28,274 nucleotides of DNA from Proteobacteria bacterium UBA964 (GTDB lineage: Bacteria > Pseudomonadota > Gammaproteobacteria > Steroidobacterales > Steroidobacteraceae). The stretch is taken from the NCBI GenBank assembly GCA_002292945.1, contig DBCG01000051.1, positions 14,151-42,424 of the forward strand. The letters are read 5' to 3'. Below are positions 1-8,141 of this stretch, piece by piece (position 1 is the stretch's first letter; the number at the start of each line of letters is the position of its first letter). The position numbers were made by a program, and so were the translations under genes. The notes under the pieces are model-generated. The model was not told where the DNA came from and searched no databases. It saw only the letters and a program-made list of their open reading frames with translations.

Positions 1-1045
<1,045 letters not shown>

Positions 1046-1084
1046 GGCTATTACCTTTCTACGTATCCGTGGTGGGGCGGCGCG

Positions 1085-1624
1085 TCAGGCGCCGGCCATG
1101 GTGTTTGCGAGACGCTCGACACGCCCGCGCAGCGAGCCATCGATGACGAAGTCGCCTGCGCGCACGACCGCCCCGCCGATCAGCGAGGTGTCGACCGTGG
1201 CGGTGAGGCGCACGGTGCGGCGCAGGCGGCGCGTGAGCGCCTGCGCAAGTTTGTCGGACTGCTCCGCCGTGAGCGGCAGCGCCGAGGCGACCGTCACATC
1301 GACGGTGTTCTCGACCTCTGCACGCAACGCTGCGTACTGCTCCGCGACCTGCGGCAACGATGCGAGACGGTTGTTGGCGGCGAGCAGCTGGATGAAGTTA
1401 CGGGCTTTGCCGTCGCTCCCGACACCCGCGACGTCAGCGATCAACGCGACGAGATCGGCACGCAGCACATGGGGGTTGCCGATGAGCGATGCGACGCGCT
1501 CGTCGGCCACCGCAGCGCCGGCGCGCGCCAGCATCTCGCCCCAAGGGGCGAGCTGGCCGGCCTCGTGCGCATGCTCGAAAGCGGCGCGGGCGTAAGGCCG
1601 TGCGACTGTCGCCGAATCAGCCAC
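1085..1624 (-). CDS. atpH: ATP synthase F1 subunit delta
   Basis: Delta is part of the peripheral stalk and joins the top of F1 to the b subunits. The protein is 179 residues, against 177 in E. coli. I chose the GTG at 1624 because the product then begins (M)ADSATVARPYARAAFEHA, a standard delta N-terminus, and the start overlaps the atpF stop by 8 bases (GTGGCTGA), which suggests translational coupling. A longer reading upstream of this GTG lies antiparallel to atpF sense and is not credible. The C-terminal part contains the conserved LIGGAVVRAGDFVIDGSLRG segment typical of the family. Confidence 0.97.
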   Translation of the reverse strand: MADSATVARPYARAAFEHAHEAGQLAPWGEMLARAGAAVADERVASLIGNPHVLRADLVALIADVAGVGSDGKARNFIQLLAANNRLASLPQVAEQYAALRAEVENTVDVTVASALPLTAEQSDKLAQALTRRLRRTVRLTATVDTSLIGGAVVRAGDFVIDGSLRGRVERLANTMAGA

Positions 1625-2096
1625 GGGCGATCTCGTCGGCGAGCTTGTCGATGAGCTGGTTGTGCGCCTTGGCATCGACTTCGCGTTCGAGCAGCCGCGA
1701 AGCACCCGACACGACCATCGTGCCGAAATCCTTGCGCAGCTGTTCACGGGCGCGACCGGTCTCGGTCGCGACCTCTTCACGCGCGGCGATCACGATGCGC
1801 GCGCCCTCGGCCTGTGCCGAGCGCTTCGCGGCCTCGATGGCCTCGTTGGCGCGACGCGCAGCCTGATCCTCGACCAACTTGGCCCGTTCGCGCGCCTCGC
1901 GGACGATGGCTTCGGCGCGGCTCGTGGCTTCACCGAGCTCCTTCTGGCCCTTGTCGGCGGCGGCGAGGCCGTCGGCGATCTGCTTCTGACGGGCCTCGAT
2001 GGCGGCCATGATCTCCGGCCAACCGAAGCGCATCACGAGCCAGGCCACCGCGAGGAACGCGAGGCCTTGGACGATCAGCGTGACTGTGATGCTCAT
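1617..2096 (-). CDS. atpF: ATP synthase Fo subunit b
   Basis: This is the membrane-anchored peripheral stalk subunit, which forms a dimer in the complex. It is 159 residues long. The N-terminus has one membrane span at about residues 5-27, followed by WPEIMAAIEARQKQIADGL, the usual proteobacterial b-subunit sequence. The rest is a long charged, alanine-rich helix consistent with the dimeric coiled coil. The ATG at 2096 has a weak purine-rich site (AGGGG) about 11 bases upstream. The gene sits 56 bases after atpE with a hairpin in between, and its end overlaps the atpH start. Confidence 0.97.
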   Translation of the reverse strand: MSITVTLIVQGLAFLAVAWLVMRFGWPEIMAAIEARQKQIADGLAAADKGQKELGEATSRAEAIVREARERAKLVEDQAARRANEAIEAAKRSAQAEGARIVIAAREEVATETGRAREQLRKDFGTMVVSGASRLLEREVDAKAHNQLIDKLADEIARG

Positions 2097-2123
2097 GCTC
2101 TGCTACCCCTGTTGCCGTTGACG

Positions 2124-2139
2124 CCACCCGACCGGGTGG
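2124..2139 (-). promoter_or_regulatory. Intergenic hairpin between atpE and atpF
   Basis: CCACCC at 2124-2129 and GGGTGG at 2134-2139 form a perfect 6-base-pair stem around a 4-base loop (GACC on the plus strand), with one further G-C pair possible inside the loop. No T-tract follows, so it is not a classical terminator. It lies in the 56-base gap directly after atpE in the message. By inference it could protect the 3' end of the upstream atpE RNA or slow ribosome entry at atpF, helping the c subunit to be made in excess. Confidence 0.5.
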
Positions 2140-2152
2140 ACGCGGGACGGAT

Positions 2153-2431
2153 TCAGCCGACGCCGAGCGCCGACAGGAACGGGTTCGCGAAGATGAGCAA
2201 CAGCGCGATGGCGACGCCGATGATGGGGATGGCGTCGAGCAGACCGGCGACGATGAACATCTTGGTCTGCAGCATGTTGGTCAGCTCGGGCTGGCGGGCC
2301 GAGCCCTCGAGGAACTTGCCGCCGAGCAGCGCGAAGCCGATCGCAGTCCCGAGCGCACCGAGACCGATGAGCAGGCCCGCAGCGATCACGGTCATGCTCA
2401 TGACATCGGCGATCTGGGTGATGTTTTCCAT
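2153..2431 (-). CDS. atpE: ATP synthase Fo subunit c
   Basis: This is the proteolipid subunit that forms the rotor ring and carries the translocated ion. It has 92 residues in two hydrophobic hairpin helices, joined by the polar loop ARQPE at residues 45-49. The essential carboxylate is D66 in LLDAIP, matching D61 of E. coli. An aspartate here and the absence of obvious sodium-binding polar neighbours point to proton coupling. A good ribosome-binding site (GGAGA) lies about 8 bases before the ATG at 2431, as expected for the most heavily translated gene of the operon. The protein is somewhat longer than the 79 residues of E. coli, with extra residues at both ends. Confidence 0.98.
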   Translation of the reverse strand: MENITQIADVMSMTVIAAGLLIGLGALGTAIGFALLGGKFLEGSARQPELTNMLQTKMFIVAGLLDAIPIIGVAIALLLIFANPFLSALGVG

Positions 2432-2479
2432 TGCGAAATCTCCGTAAGTAACGACGAACAGCGAAAACGGGACGGGAGC

Positions 2480-3322
2480 TCAGTGCTCCTGCACGGCCAT
2501 GCTCAGGTAGACGATCGTGAGCGTCATGAAGATGAAGGCCTGCAAAGTGATGACCAGGATGTGGAACACGGTCCAGAGGAACCCGGCGAACCATTGCAGC
2601 GGCGCCATCACCCAGGTGATGCCGCTGGCGAGACCGGCGCCGAGCGTCATGCAGGCGATGAGGATGAAGATCAGCTCACCCGCGTACATGTTGCCGAACA
2701 GACGCAGGCTGAGCGACAACGGTCGGACCATCTCTTCGATGAGCCGCAAGAGAAGGTTGGCCGGCGCGAGGATGATCTTGCCGATGACCCCGTGCGCGTG
2801 GAACGGCGCGGTGAAGAACTCGCCGATGAACTTGCCGACGCCCTTGTGCTTGATGGCGTAGTACTGGATGAGGACGAAGACGCACAGCGCCATGCCCACC
2901 GTGGTCGACAGGTCCGCCGTCGGCACCACGCGAAGATACGGGATCCCGGCGGCATGGGCGGCGGCGGGCAGCAGGTCGACCGGGACCATGTCCATGAAGT
3001 TCATCAGGAACACGAGCGCGAAGATGGTCAGCGCGAGCGGCGCGATGAACTTGGTCTTGGCGGGGAAGGTGTCTTTGACGATGCCGTCGATGGCCTCGAC
3101 CATCATCTCGATCGCGCACTGCAGCTTGCCCGGGACACCGGCGGTCGCACGCCGCGCCACGCGGATGAAGAAGAACAAGAAGAGAACGGCGAGCAGCAGC
3201 TTGAAGAAGATGCTGTCGATGTTGAGGGTCATGAACGGGGAATCGCCCACCGAGACGGTGAGGTGCTCGAGGTGGTGCTTGATGTAGCCGGTCATCCCTC
3301 CCGCGTCACCTTCAGCAGCCAT
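2480..3322 (-). CDS. atpB: ATP synthase Fo subunit a
   Basis: This is the membrane subunit that holds the two proton half-channels next to the c ring. It is 280 residues, close to the usual 270. The essential arginine is R207 within PLSLSLRLFGNMYAGE (residues 201-216), the diagnostic helix of the family. Several strongly hydrophobic spans are visible, and the C-terminus reads AFIFMTLTIVYLSMAVQEH, close to the E. coli ending. It starts 12 bases after the atpI stop in the operon. The long reading frame on the opposite strand is a high-GC shadow. Confidence 0.98.
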   Translation of the reverse strand: MAAEGDAGGMTGYIKHHLEHLTVSVGDSPFMTLNIDSIFFKLLLAVLFLFFFIRVARRATAGVPGKLQCAIEMMVEAIDGIVKDTFPAKTKFIAPLALTIFALVFLMNFMDMVPVDLLPAAAHAAGIPYLRVVPTADLSTTVGMALCVFVLIQYYAIKHKGVGKFIGEFFTAPFHAHGVIGKIILAPANLLLRLIEEMVRPLSLSLRLFGNMYAGELIFILIACMTLGAGLASGITWVMAPLQWFAGFLWTVFHILVITLQAFIFMTLTIVYLSMAVQEH

Positions 3323-3334
3323 CGATCACGTCCC

Positions 3335-3706
3335 TCACCTGAAAAATGCCATGCCGACCCAAAAACCCGCCTGCGCCGCCAGCATCCCGAGCAGGAAGGG
3401 CAGGGGCGACAGCGTCATCACGCCGAGCGCCAACCAGACCGCTATCACCACCCAGAGCCATTTCAGCCCTTGGCCCGCCCACATCGCGCGGGCGATCCGC
3501 GGTGCCGAGGCCGCTCCTGGCGCGAACAGCAACCACCCGAAGAGCAGGTTGCCGGTCGCCACCACCACACCGCCCGCCAAAGCCGCGCGGGCCGCCGGAC
3601 CGCCGGACATGACCGCCGCCCCGACCGCGACTGCGGCGGCCGCTGCCAACTGCAACGCAGCGTAGCGACTCGCCAGACGCTTGCCCCGAGACACCGGATC
3701 GTTCAT
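3335..3706 (-). CDS. atpI: ATP synthase protein I (assembly factor)
   Basis: AtpI is a small membrane protein encoded first in many atp operons and known to help assemble or stabilise the c ring; it is not a structural subunit of the finished enzyme. The product has 123 residues with about four hydrophobic segments (near residues 17-35, 40-62, 80-98 and 101-122). Identification rests mainly on position just before atpB and on the size and topology, since AtpI is poorly conserved. The ATG at 3706 lies about 66 bases after the predicted transcription start of the promoter at 3779-3807. Confidence 0.85.
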   Translation of the reverse strand: MNDPVSRGKRLASRYAALQLAAAAAVAVGAAVMSGGPAARAALAGGVVVATGNLLFGWLLFAPGAASAPRIARAMWAGQGLKWLWVVIAVWLALGVMTLSPLPFLLGMLAAQAGFWVGMAFFR

Positions 3707-3778
3707 GCGATGCGCATCCGTTCACACGATGCCGGTAGGCGAACCAGAGAGCCCGAGGGGGCCCTCCGAGGGCGGCGA

Positions 3779-3807
3779 ATTGTAGGCATATCGTATGGCG
3801 GGTTCAA
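3779..3807 (-). promoter_or_regulatory. Sigma-70-type promoter of the atp operon
   Basis: On the minus strand, TTGAAC (-35, complement of 3802-3807) is followed by exactly 17 bases and then TACAAT (-10, complement of 3779-3784). This is the best-formed promoter in the window. It lies in the 160-base gap between parB and atpI and points into atpI. The predicted start is near 3772, giving an untranslated leader of about 66 bases. No clear terminator for parB is visible in the same gap, so some read-through from parB into atp is likely. Confidence 0.8.
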
Positions 3808-3866
3808 CCAATATTGAGGCCCGATCTACCGCACATATCCGGACGAGGCCGGACGCCGTCTTAATC

Positions 3867-4829
3867 TTAGTGGATGTGCTGGAGGATGCCGTCGAGCTCG
3901 TCCAGAGAATTGTAGGCAACGACCACACGACCCTTGCCGGTCTTGCCGGAATGATCGATGACCACCTTGGCACCCAGGGTCTCGGCGAGCCGGGATTCGA
4001 GGGCGGTGACATTCGGATCTCTGCCGGTGCGGCCACCGCCGCCCGTGCGGCCGGTCTCACCCCCCTCGCCACCCGTCGTATTGGTCAACCGGCGGACCAA
4101 TGCTTCCGTTTCTCTGACTGATAATGATTTTTTGGATACCAATCTTGCCACTTCAGCCTGTTGGCGAAGCTCGGACAGGCCCAGCAGGGCGCGGGCGTGT
4201 CCCATCTCCAACTCCCGGCGGTCGACCAACTCGGCGACCTCCGGCGCAAGCTCCAAGAGACGCAGCAAGTTGCTGACGGCCGCGCGGGACCGGCCGACCG
4301 CATCGGCCGCTTCCTGATGGGTGACCTGGAATTCCCGGATCAGGCGGTCGAGGGCGCGCGCCTCTTCCATCGGGTTGAGGTTCTCGCGCTGTATGTTCTC
4401 GATCAGCGCCATCGCGATGGCGCCCTCATCCGGCACCCGTCGGATCACCGCAGGGATGTCGGGAAGCCCGGCCAACTGCGCGGCCCGCCAACGACGCTCG
4501 CCCGCGATGATCTCGTAACGCTGACCGGGCGCCCCGGCAGCCGATGGCGCGACACCGGGCATCTCGATGGGTCGTACCACGATCGGCTGCACCACGCCCT
4601 GCGCCTTGATCGATTGGGCGAGCGCCTCGAGGGTCTCGGGCCGCATGTCGACGCGGGGCTGGTAACGACCCCGCTGCAACACATCGAGCGACAGGCGCGC
4701 CAGTTCCTCTTGGGCGGGGAGCGGGACATCGGCTGCGACACCGGTCGGAGCGGGCGCTGGACGGGGGGCGCTCGCCTGACCGAGCAGGGCTTCGAGACCG
4801 CGTCCGAGGCTGGGCTTTTTCGGGTTCAT
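3867..4829 (-). CDS. parB: Chromosome-partitioning protein ParB
   Basis: ParB is a CTP-dependent clamp that loads at parS sites and, with ParA, segregates the origin region. The protein has 320 residues. Visible parts are the N-terminal KPSLGRGLEALLG element that contacts ParA, RYQPR at 55-59, the CTP-binding GERRWRA at 110-116, ENIQREN at 144-150, a helix-turn-helix around 168-190, a Gly/Thr/Arg-rich linker at about 252-272, and a C-terminal dimerisation domain. The ATG at 4829 gives the standard N-terminus and overlaps the stop of the upstream gene by 4 bases (ATGA). An upstream extension in the same frame lies over the neighbouring gene and looks spurious. I saw no parS-like palindrome in the window by eye. 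Confidence 0.97.
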   Translation of the reverse strand: MNPKKPSLGRGLEALLGQASAPRPAPAPTGVAADVPLPAQEELARLSLDVLQRGRYQPRVDMRPETLEALAQSIKAQGVVQPIVVRPIEMPGVAPSAAGAPGQRYEIIAGERRWRAAQLAGLPDIPAVIRRVPDEGAIAMALIENIQRENLNPMEEARALDRLIREFQVTHQEAADAVGRSRAAVSNLLRLLELAPEVAELVDRRELEMGHARALLGLSELRQQAEVARLVSKKSLSVRETEALVRRLTNTTGGEGGETGRTGGGGRTGRDPNVTALESRLAETLGAKVVIDHSGKTGKGRVVVAYNSLDELDGILQHIH

Positions 4830-5629
4830 GGCCGCGATGATAGCGGAGTCTGGCGCGCCGCCACGGCGACCGGCGCCGTGGCCGGCACCGTCGGACGGTT
4901 CTCCGAGATGCCGAGATAGATCTCGCGGAACGCCACATAGCAGAGCGCGCCGAAGAAGCAGTACAGCACGGGGACCAGGAACGGCAACCATACGCCGCAG
5001 ATCACCGGCAGCACGACGAACAACAGCCCGATGCCGAGCAACGGTCCGAGATTACGTACCTGACCGGCTGCACCCACTCGCCAAGCGTCACGGAAGGGCA
5101 AGCCGAGCAAGGTCATGCAGGGGAACTGGAAGAAGGATGTGACGCCCGGGATGTTGAACCCGAAATAGCTCAGGCCGAGCGCGAACGCGGGATAGACGAA
5201 GATCTGCCGCAGCGCCGTGAAGCCGTCGCTCGACAACACGTCCACCGCGTTCCGGGAGGTGTAGAGAATGTTCCACCACGCGACACCGGGCCGCGCGAGC
5301 AGAACGGCCCACACGACTGCACCCACCGCCACGACCCCGGCGGTGTACGGCAGCAACACCCGCGCGTGGCTGCGCAGCATCGCGAACGCCTCGCCGATCC
5401 GCAGCGGCCCCGTGCGATCGAGCCGGGCCGCGATGAGGATGCAAGCGAGCAGCGTGCCGAAAGCCAGCAGACCCGCGAGCAGGGGGAAGCGGTGCGCGAC
5501 CGAGAGCCACAGGCACATCAGCAGCACCAATCCGACCCAGAACCCGAGACCGCGCCATAGCAGTTGCCATGCCTGCCTCACCCAGCGCAGCAGCGCGCCG
5601 GGCGCTGCGGTGCGCGGCTCGAGGAGCAT
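4826..5629 (-). CDS. Multi-pass membrane protein between parA and parB, BPSS1780-like
   Basis: This 267-residue protein has no function I can assign. It has a short amphipathic N-terminus (RWVRQAWQLLWRG), two adjacent spans at about residues 28-68, a cytoplasmic-looking segment with LDRTGPLRIGEAF, a third span at about 91-113, a less hydrophobic middle, and two closely spaced spans at about 195-245 ending in the FREIYLG motif. The layout and these motifs resemble the uncharacterised BPSS1780-type membrane family of proteobacteria. The start at 5629 lies 7 bases after the parA stop, and the stop overlaps the parB start (ATGA). It is therefore embedded in, and probably translationally coupled to, the partition operon. 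A longer upstream reading frame overlaps parA and is rejected. Confidence 0.8.
   Translation of the reverse strand: MLLEPRTAAPGALLRWVRQAWQLLWRGLGFWVGLVLLMCLWLSVAHRFPLLAGLLAFGTLLACILIAARLDRTGPLRIGEAFAMLRSHARVLLPYTAGVVAVGAVVWAVLLARPGVAWWNILYTSRNAVDVLSSDGFTALRQIFVYPAFALGLSYFGFNIPGVTSFFQFPCMTLLGLPFRDAWRVGAAGQVRNLGPLLGIGLLFVVLPVICGVWLPFLVPVLYCFFGALCYVAFREIYLGISENRPTVPATAPVAVAARQTPLSSRP
4837..4842 (-). promoter_or_regulatory. Candidate -10 element just before parB
   Basis: TATCAT on the minus strand ends 7 bases before the parB ATG. The spacing matches the other -10-like hexamers placed 7-8 bases before starts in this window (envC, rhodanese, trmL, pyrD). If real, it would give parB a leaderless message independent of parA. 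It sits inside the end of the upstream coding sequence and has no recognisable -35, so chance is a serious alternative. Confidence 0.3.
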
Positions 5630-5636
5630 GGGCCGA

Positions 5637-6470
5637 TCAGGCGCCCGACGGCGCGTCTGACAGCGGCGCGGTCGGCGGTGCGGACGGCGGTGCGGGCAAC
5701 GGCGCATCGCCGCGACGGATCATCTCGCCGGCGAGCGCGAGGTAGGCGAGTGCCCCGCGTGATTCCTTGTCGTGAAGCAGCGCTGGTTTGCCGAAGGACG
5801 GCGCCTCGGCGAGCCGCACGTTGCGCGGCACGATGGTGCGGAACACCTTGTCACCGAAAAAAGCGACCAGCTGGTCGCTGACTTCGTTGGTGAGGTTGTT
5901 CCGCGGGTCGTACATGGTACGCAGCACCCCCTCGATCTCGAGCGCGGGGTTGGCGGCGGCACGGATCTGCTCGATGGTGGACATGAGGGCGGTCAATCCC
6001 TCGAGCGCGTAGTACTCGCACTGCATCGGCACCAACACGCTGTCGGCGGCCACCAAAGCGTTGACGGTCAAAAGATTGAGCGAGGGCGGACAATCGATGA
6101 GGATGTAGTCATAGCCGTTGCGCACGGTCGCGAGCGCGTCGCGTAACCGTGCCTCACGCCCTGCCTTCATCGACAGCAACTGCACCTCGGCGGCCACCAG
6201 ATCCTGGTTGGCGGGCAACAGCGCCATCGGCGGTTCGGCGATCTCGAGCCGGGCCTCCGTGAAGCGGCAATCGCCGACCAGGACATCACCGACCGTACGG
6301 GCCAAGGAGGATTTCTCCACGCCGCAGCCCATGGTGGCGTTGCCCTGCGGATCGAGGTCGATGAGCAGCACGCGCCGGCGCGTCATCGCGAGCGACGCGG
6401 CGAGGTTCACAGCGGTGGTGGTCTTGCCCACCCCGCCCTTCTGGTTGGCGACGGCGATCACTCGAGTCAT
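5637..6470 (-). CDS. parA: Chromosome-partitioning ATPase ParA
   Basis: ParA is a Walker-type ATPase that binds DNA non-specifically and moves ParB-parS complexes. The protein has 277 residues. The deviant Walker A motif KGGVGKTT is at residues 11-18, followed by DLDPQGN at 38-44 and the Walker B-type stretch ILIDCPPSL. It lacks the long N-terminal DNA-binding domain of plasmid P1-type ParA, so it is the short chromosomal (Soj) type. The C-terminal tail is proline-rich (PLPAPPSAPPTAPL) and likely disordered. It starts 9 bases after the rsmG stop, in the conserved order rsmG-parA-parB. Confidence 0.97.
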   Translation of the reverse strand: MTRVIAVANQKGGVGKTTTAVNLAASLAMTRRRVLLIDLDPQGNATMGCGVEKSSLARTVGDVLVGDCRFTEARLEIAEPPMALLPANQDLVAAEVQLLSMKAGREARLRDALATVRNGYDYILIDCPPSLNLLTVNALVAADSVLVPMQCEYYALEGLTALMSTIEQIRAAANPALEIEGVLRTMYDPRNNLTNEVSDQLVAFFGDKVFRTIVPRNVRLAEAPSFGKPALLHDKESRGALAYLALAGEMIRRGDAPLPAPPSAPPTAPLSDAPSGA

Positions 6471-6479
6471 GTGGGCAGT

Positions 6480-7109
6480 CTAACCGCTCGGTGGCCGAAG
6501 CAAGAGGATGTGCCGTTCGGCGTCGAGACCCGGCACCTCGATGTCGATATCCGCTTCGATCTGCCATCCGGCAGGCAGCTCAGCGCGCTCCGCGGGATCG
6601 CGCCGCCCTTTCATGGCGAGCACACGGGTCGCAGGACCGCAAAGCTCGACCACCTGCTGCAGCAGCCCGGGCAAGGGCGCAAACGCGCGCGCCACCACCG
6701 TATCGAACGGCGTTGGCGGTCGCCACTCGCCGGCTCGCGCCTGCAGCGGCTCGACATTCGGCAGACCGAGCGTGCGTACCGCATGGGCCACGAACCGCAC
6801 CTTCTTGCCGTTGGAATCGATGAGCGTGAACCGCCGCTGCGGGTGCACCACTGCGAGCGGCAAACCTGGAAATCCGGCCCCTGTGCCGACATCGGCGATG
6901 CGGGAACCGACCAGGTAGGCGCTCACCGACAGACTGTCGAGGAGGTGATGCGTCAGCATCTCGGCGGGCGTGGTGACGGCGGTGAGGTTGTAGCTGCGGT
7001 TCCAGCGAGCGAGTTCCTCGAGCAAGCGCAGCATCGTCGCGGCCTGCCCGGCCTCGAGCACCACGCCGAGGCGCGCCGCGCCTTCGATGAGCTGCTGCGA
7101 TCCGCTCAC
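6480..7109 (-). CDS. rsmG: 16S rRNA (guanine(527)-N7)-methyltransferase RsmG
   Basis: RsmG (GidB) uses S-adenosylmethionine to methylate G527 of 16S rRNA. The protein has 209 residues, the usual size. Its cofactor loop is DVGTGAGFPG at residues 73-82, preceded by LTAVTTPAEMLTHHLLDSL, both hallmarks of the family. The start is the GTG at 7109, which overlaps the stop of the oxidoreductase gene by 4 bases (GTGA). In most proteobacteria mnmG lies upstream; here that place is taken by an unrelated metabolic gene. parA follows 9 bases downstream. Confidence 0.96.
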   Translation of the reverse strand: MSGSQQLIEGAARLGVVLEAGQAATMLRLLEELARWNRSYNLTAVTTPAEMLTHHLLDSLSVSAYLVGSRIADVGTGAGFPGLPLAVVHPQRRFTLIDSNGKKVRFVAHAVRTLGLPNVEPLQARAGEWRPPTPFDTVVARAFAPLPGLLQQVVELCGPATRVLAMKGRRDPAERAELPAGWQIEADIDIEVPGLDAERHILLLRPPSG

Positions 7110-8107
7110 GCGTCAGCGCCGATCTTCACCACCGTGCGGCCGGTGACGGTACCGTCGAGATAGGCCTGGAACGCCCGAGGCAGTTCGTCGAAACCGAGGG
7201 TACGCGTCACGATGCGTCCGAGGTGGCGCGGCTTCAGATCGGTGGCGATGCGGTTCCAGACCACGAGTCGCATCGGCCGCAGCGTCGCCGCGGAGTTGAT
7301 GCCGAGCAGATTGACGCCGCGGATGATGAACGGCATCACGGTGGTGCGCAGTTCGGCACCGCCGGTGAGGCCGACGCTGGCGATGTTGCCCCAGTTGTCG
7401 ACGGTACGGGTCAACCAGGTGAGCGTGTCACCGCCGACGTTGTCGATCGCGCCGGCGTAACGCGCGGCCTCGAGCGGGCGCTTGCCGTGATCGACCTCGC
7501 CGCGCAGCAACACCTGCGCCGCACCGAGCGCCCGAAGGTAATCCACCGATCCCGCCTTGCCGGTGACGGCGATGACCTCGTAACCGCGACCGGCGAGCAT
7601 GTCGATCGCGATGCTGCCGACGCCCCCGGTGGCACCGGTCACGACCACCGGACCGTTCTGCGGCGCCTGACCGTTGTGCTCCATGCGGTGGATGGCGAGC
7701 GCAGCGGTGAAACCCGCGGTGCCGAGAGACATCGCCGTGAAGGCATCGAGGCCAGGCGGCATCGGGATCACCCACTCGCCCTTGAGGCGTGCGAACTCGG
7801 CATAGCCGCCATCGTGCGCCTCGGACAGCCCGCAACCGGTCGCGAGCACCGCATCGCCGGGGCGGTAGCGCGCATCGGTCGAGGATTCGACCATACCCGC
7901 AAGGTCGATGCCGCCGACCAACGGGTACTTGCGAAGGATACGGCCGGCGCCCGTCGCAGCGAGCGCGTCTTTGTAGTTGATGTCGGAGTACTGCACGCGC
8001 ACCACGACCTCGCCCGGCGCGAGGTCATCGATCGTCAGCGGCTCCATGCGCGCGACGATCTTCCCGTCGATCTCGTGGATGCGGAATCCTTTGAACGTGC
8101 CGATCAT
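7106..8107 (-). CDS. acuI: Acrylyl-CoA reductase AcuI/YhdH-type NADPH oxidoreductase
   Basis: This is a zinc-independent medium-chain dehydrogenase/reductase of 333 residues, similar in size to E. coli AcuI (324), which reduces acrylyl-CoA to propionyl-CoA with NADPH. The N-terminal GroES-like domain contains SDINYKDALA (41-50) and PLVGGIDLAG (62-71). The nucleotide-binding loop VVTGATGGVGSIA is at 155-167. No structural zinc cysteines are seen. The ATG at 8107 is chosen because GGGAGA lies about 7 bases upstream and the product then has the family N-terminus; the long upstream extension is a shadow. Substrate within the family cannot be settled from sequence. It lies 34 bases after the MBL gene and overlaps rsmG. 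Confidence 0.85.
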   Translation of the reverse strand: MIGTFKGFRIHEIDGKIVARMEPLTIDDLAPGEVVVRVQYSDINYKDALAATGAGRILRKYPLVGGIDLAGMVESSTDARYRPGDAVLATGCGLSEAHDGGYAEFARLKGEWVIPMPPGLDAFTAMSLGTAGFTAALAIHRMEHNGQAPQNGPVVVTGATGGVGSIAIDMLAGRGYEVIAVTGKAGSVDYLRALGAAQVLLRGEVDHGKRPLEAARYAGAIDNVGGDTLTWLTRTVDNWGNIASVGLTGGAELRTTVMPFIIRGVNLLGINSAATLRPMRLVVWNRIATDLKPRHLGRIVTRTLGFDELPRAFQAYLDGTVTGRTVVKIGADA

Positions 8108-8141
8108 CTGCTGTCTCCCTTCGATCCGGTCCGCGCGGTGG

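Noticed and set aside
3711..3780. Repeated CCGAGGG blocks in the atpI leader as a riboswitch or terminator
   Set aside because: The two copies are direct, not inverted, and give no stable stem with a T-tract; no known riboswitch pattern is visible.
2483..3817. Plus-strand reading frame of 444 codons opposite atpB and atpI
   Set aside because: Same artefact: it is antisense to recognisable subunit a and AtpI, and its product is charged low-complexity.
3707..7105. parS site near parAB
   Set aside because: I looked for the 16-base palindrome related to TGTTTCACGTGAAACA and saw only scattered half-sites such as GTGAAAC near 7707 and 8346, none paired. A motif scan of the whole genome would be needed to place the sites.
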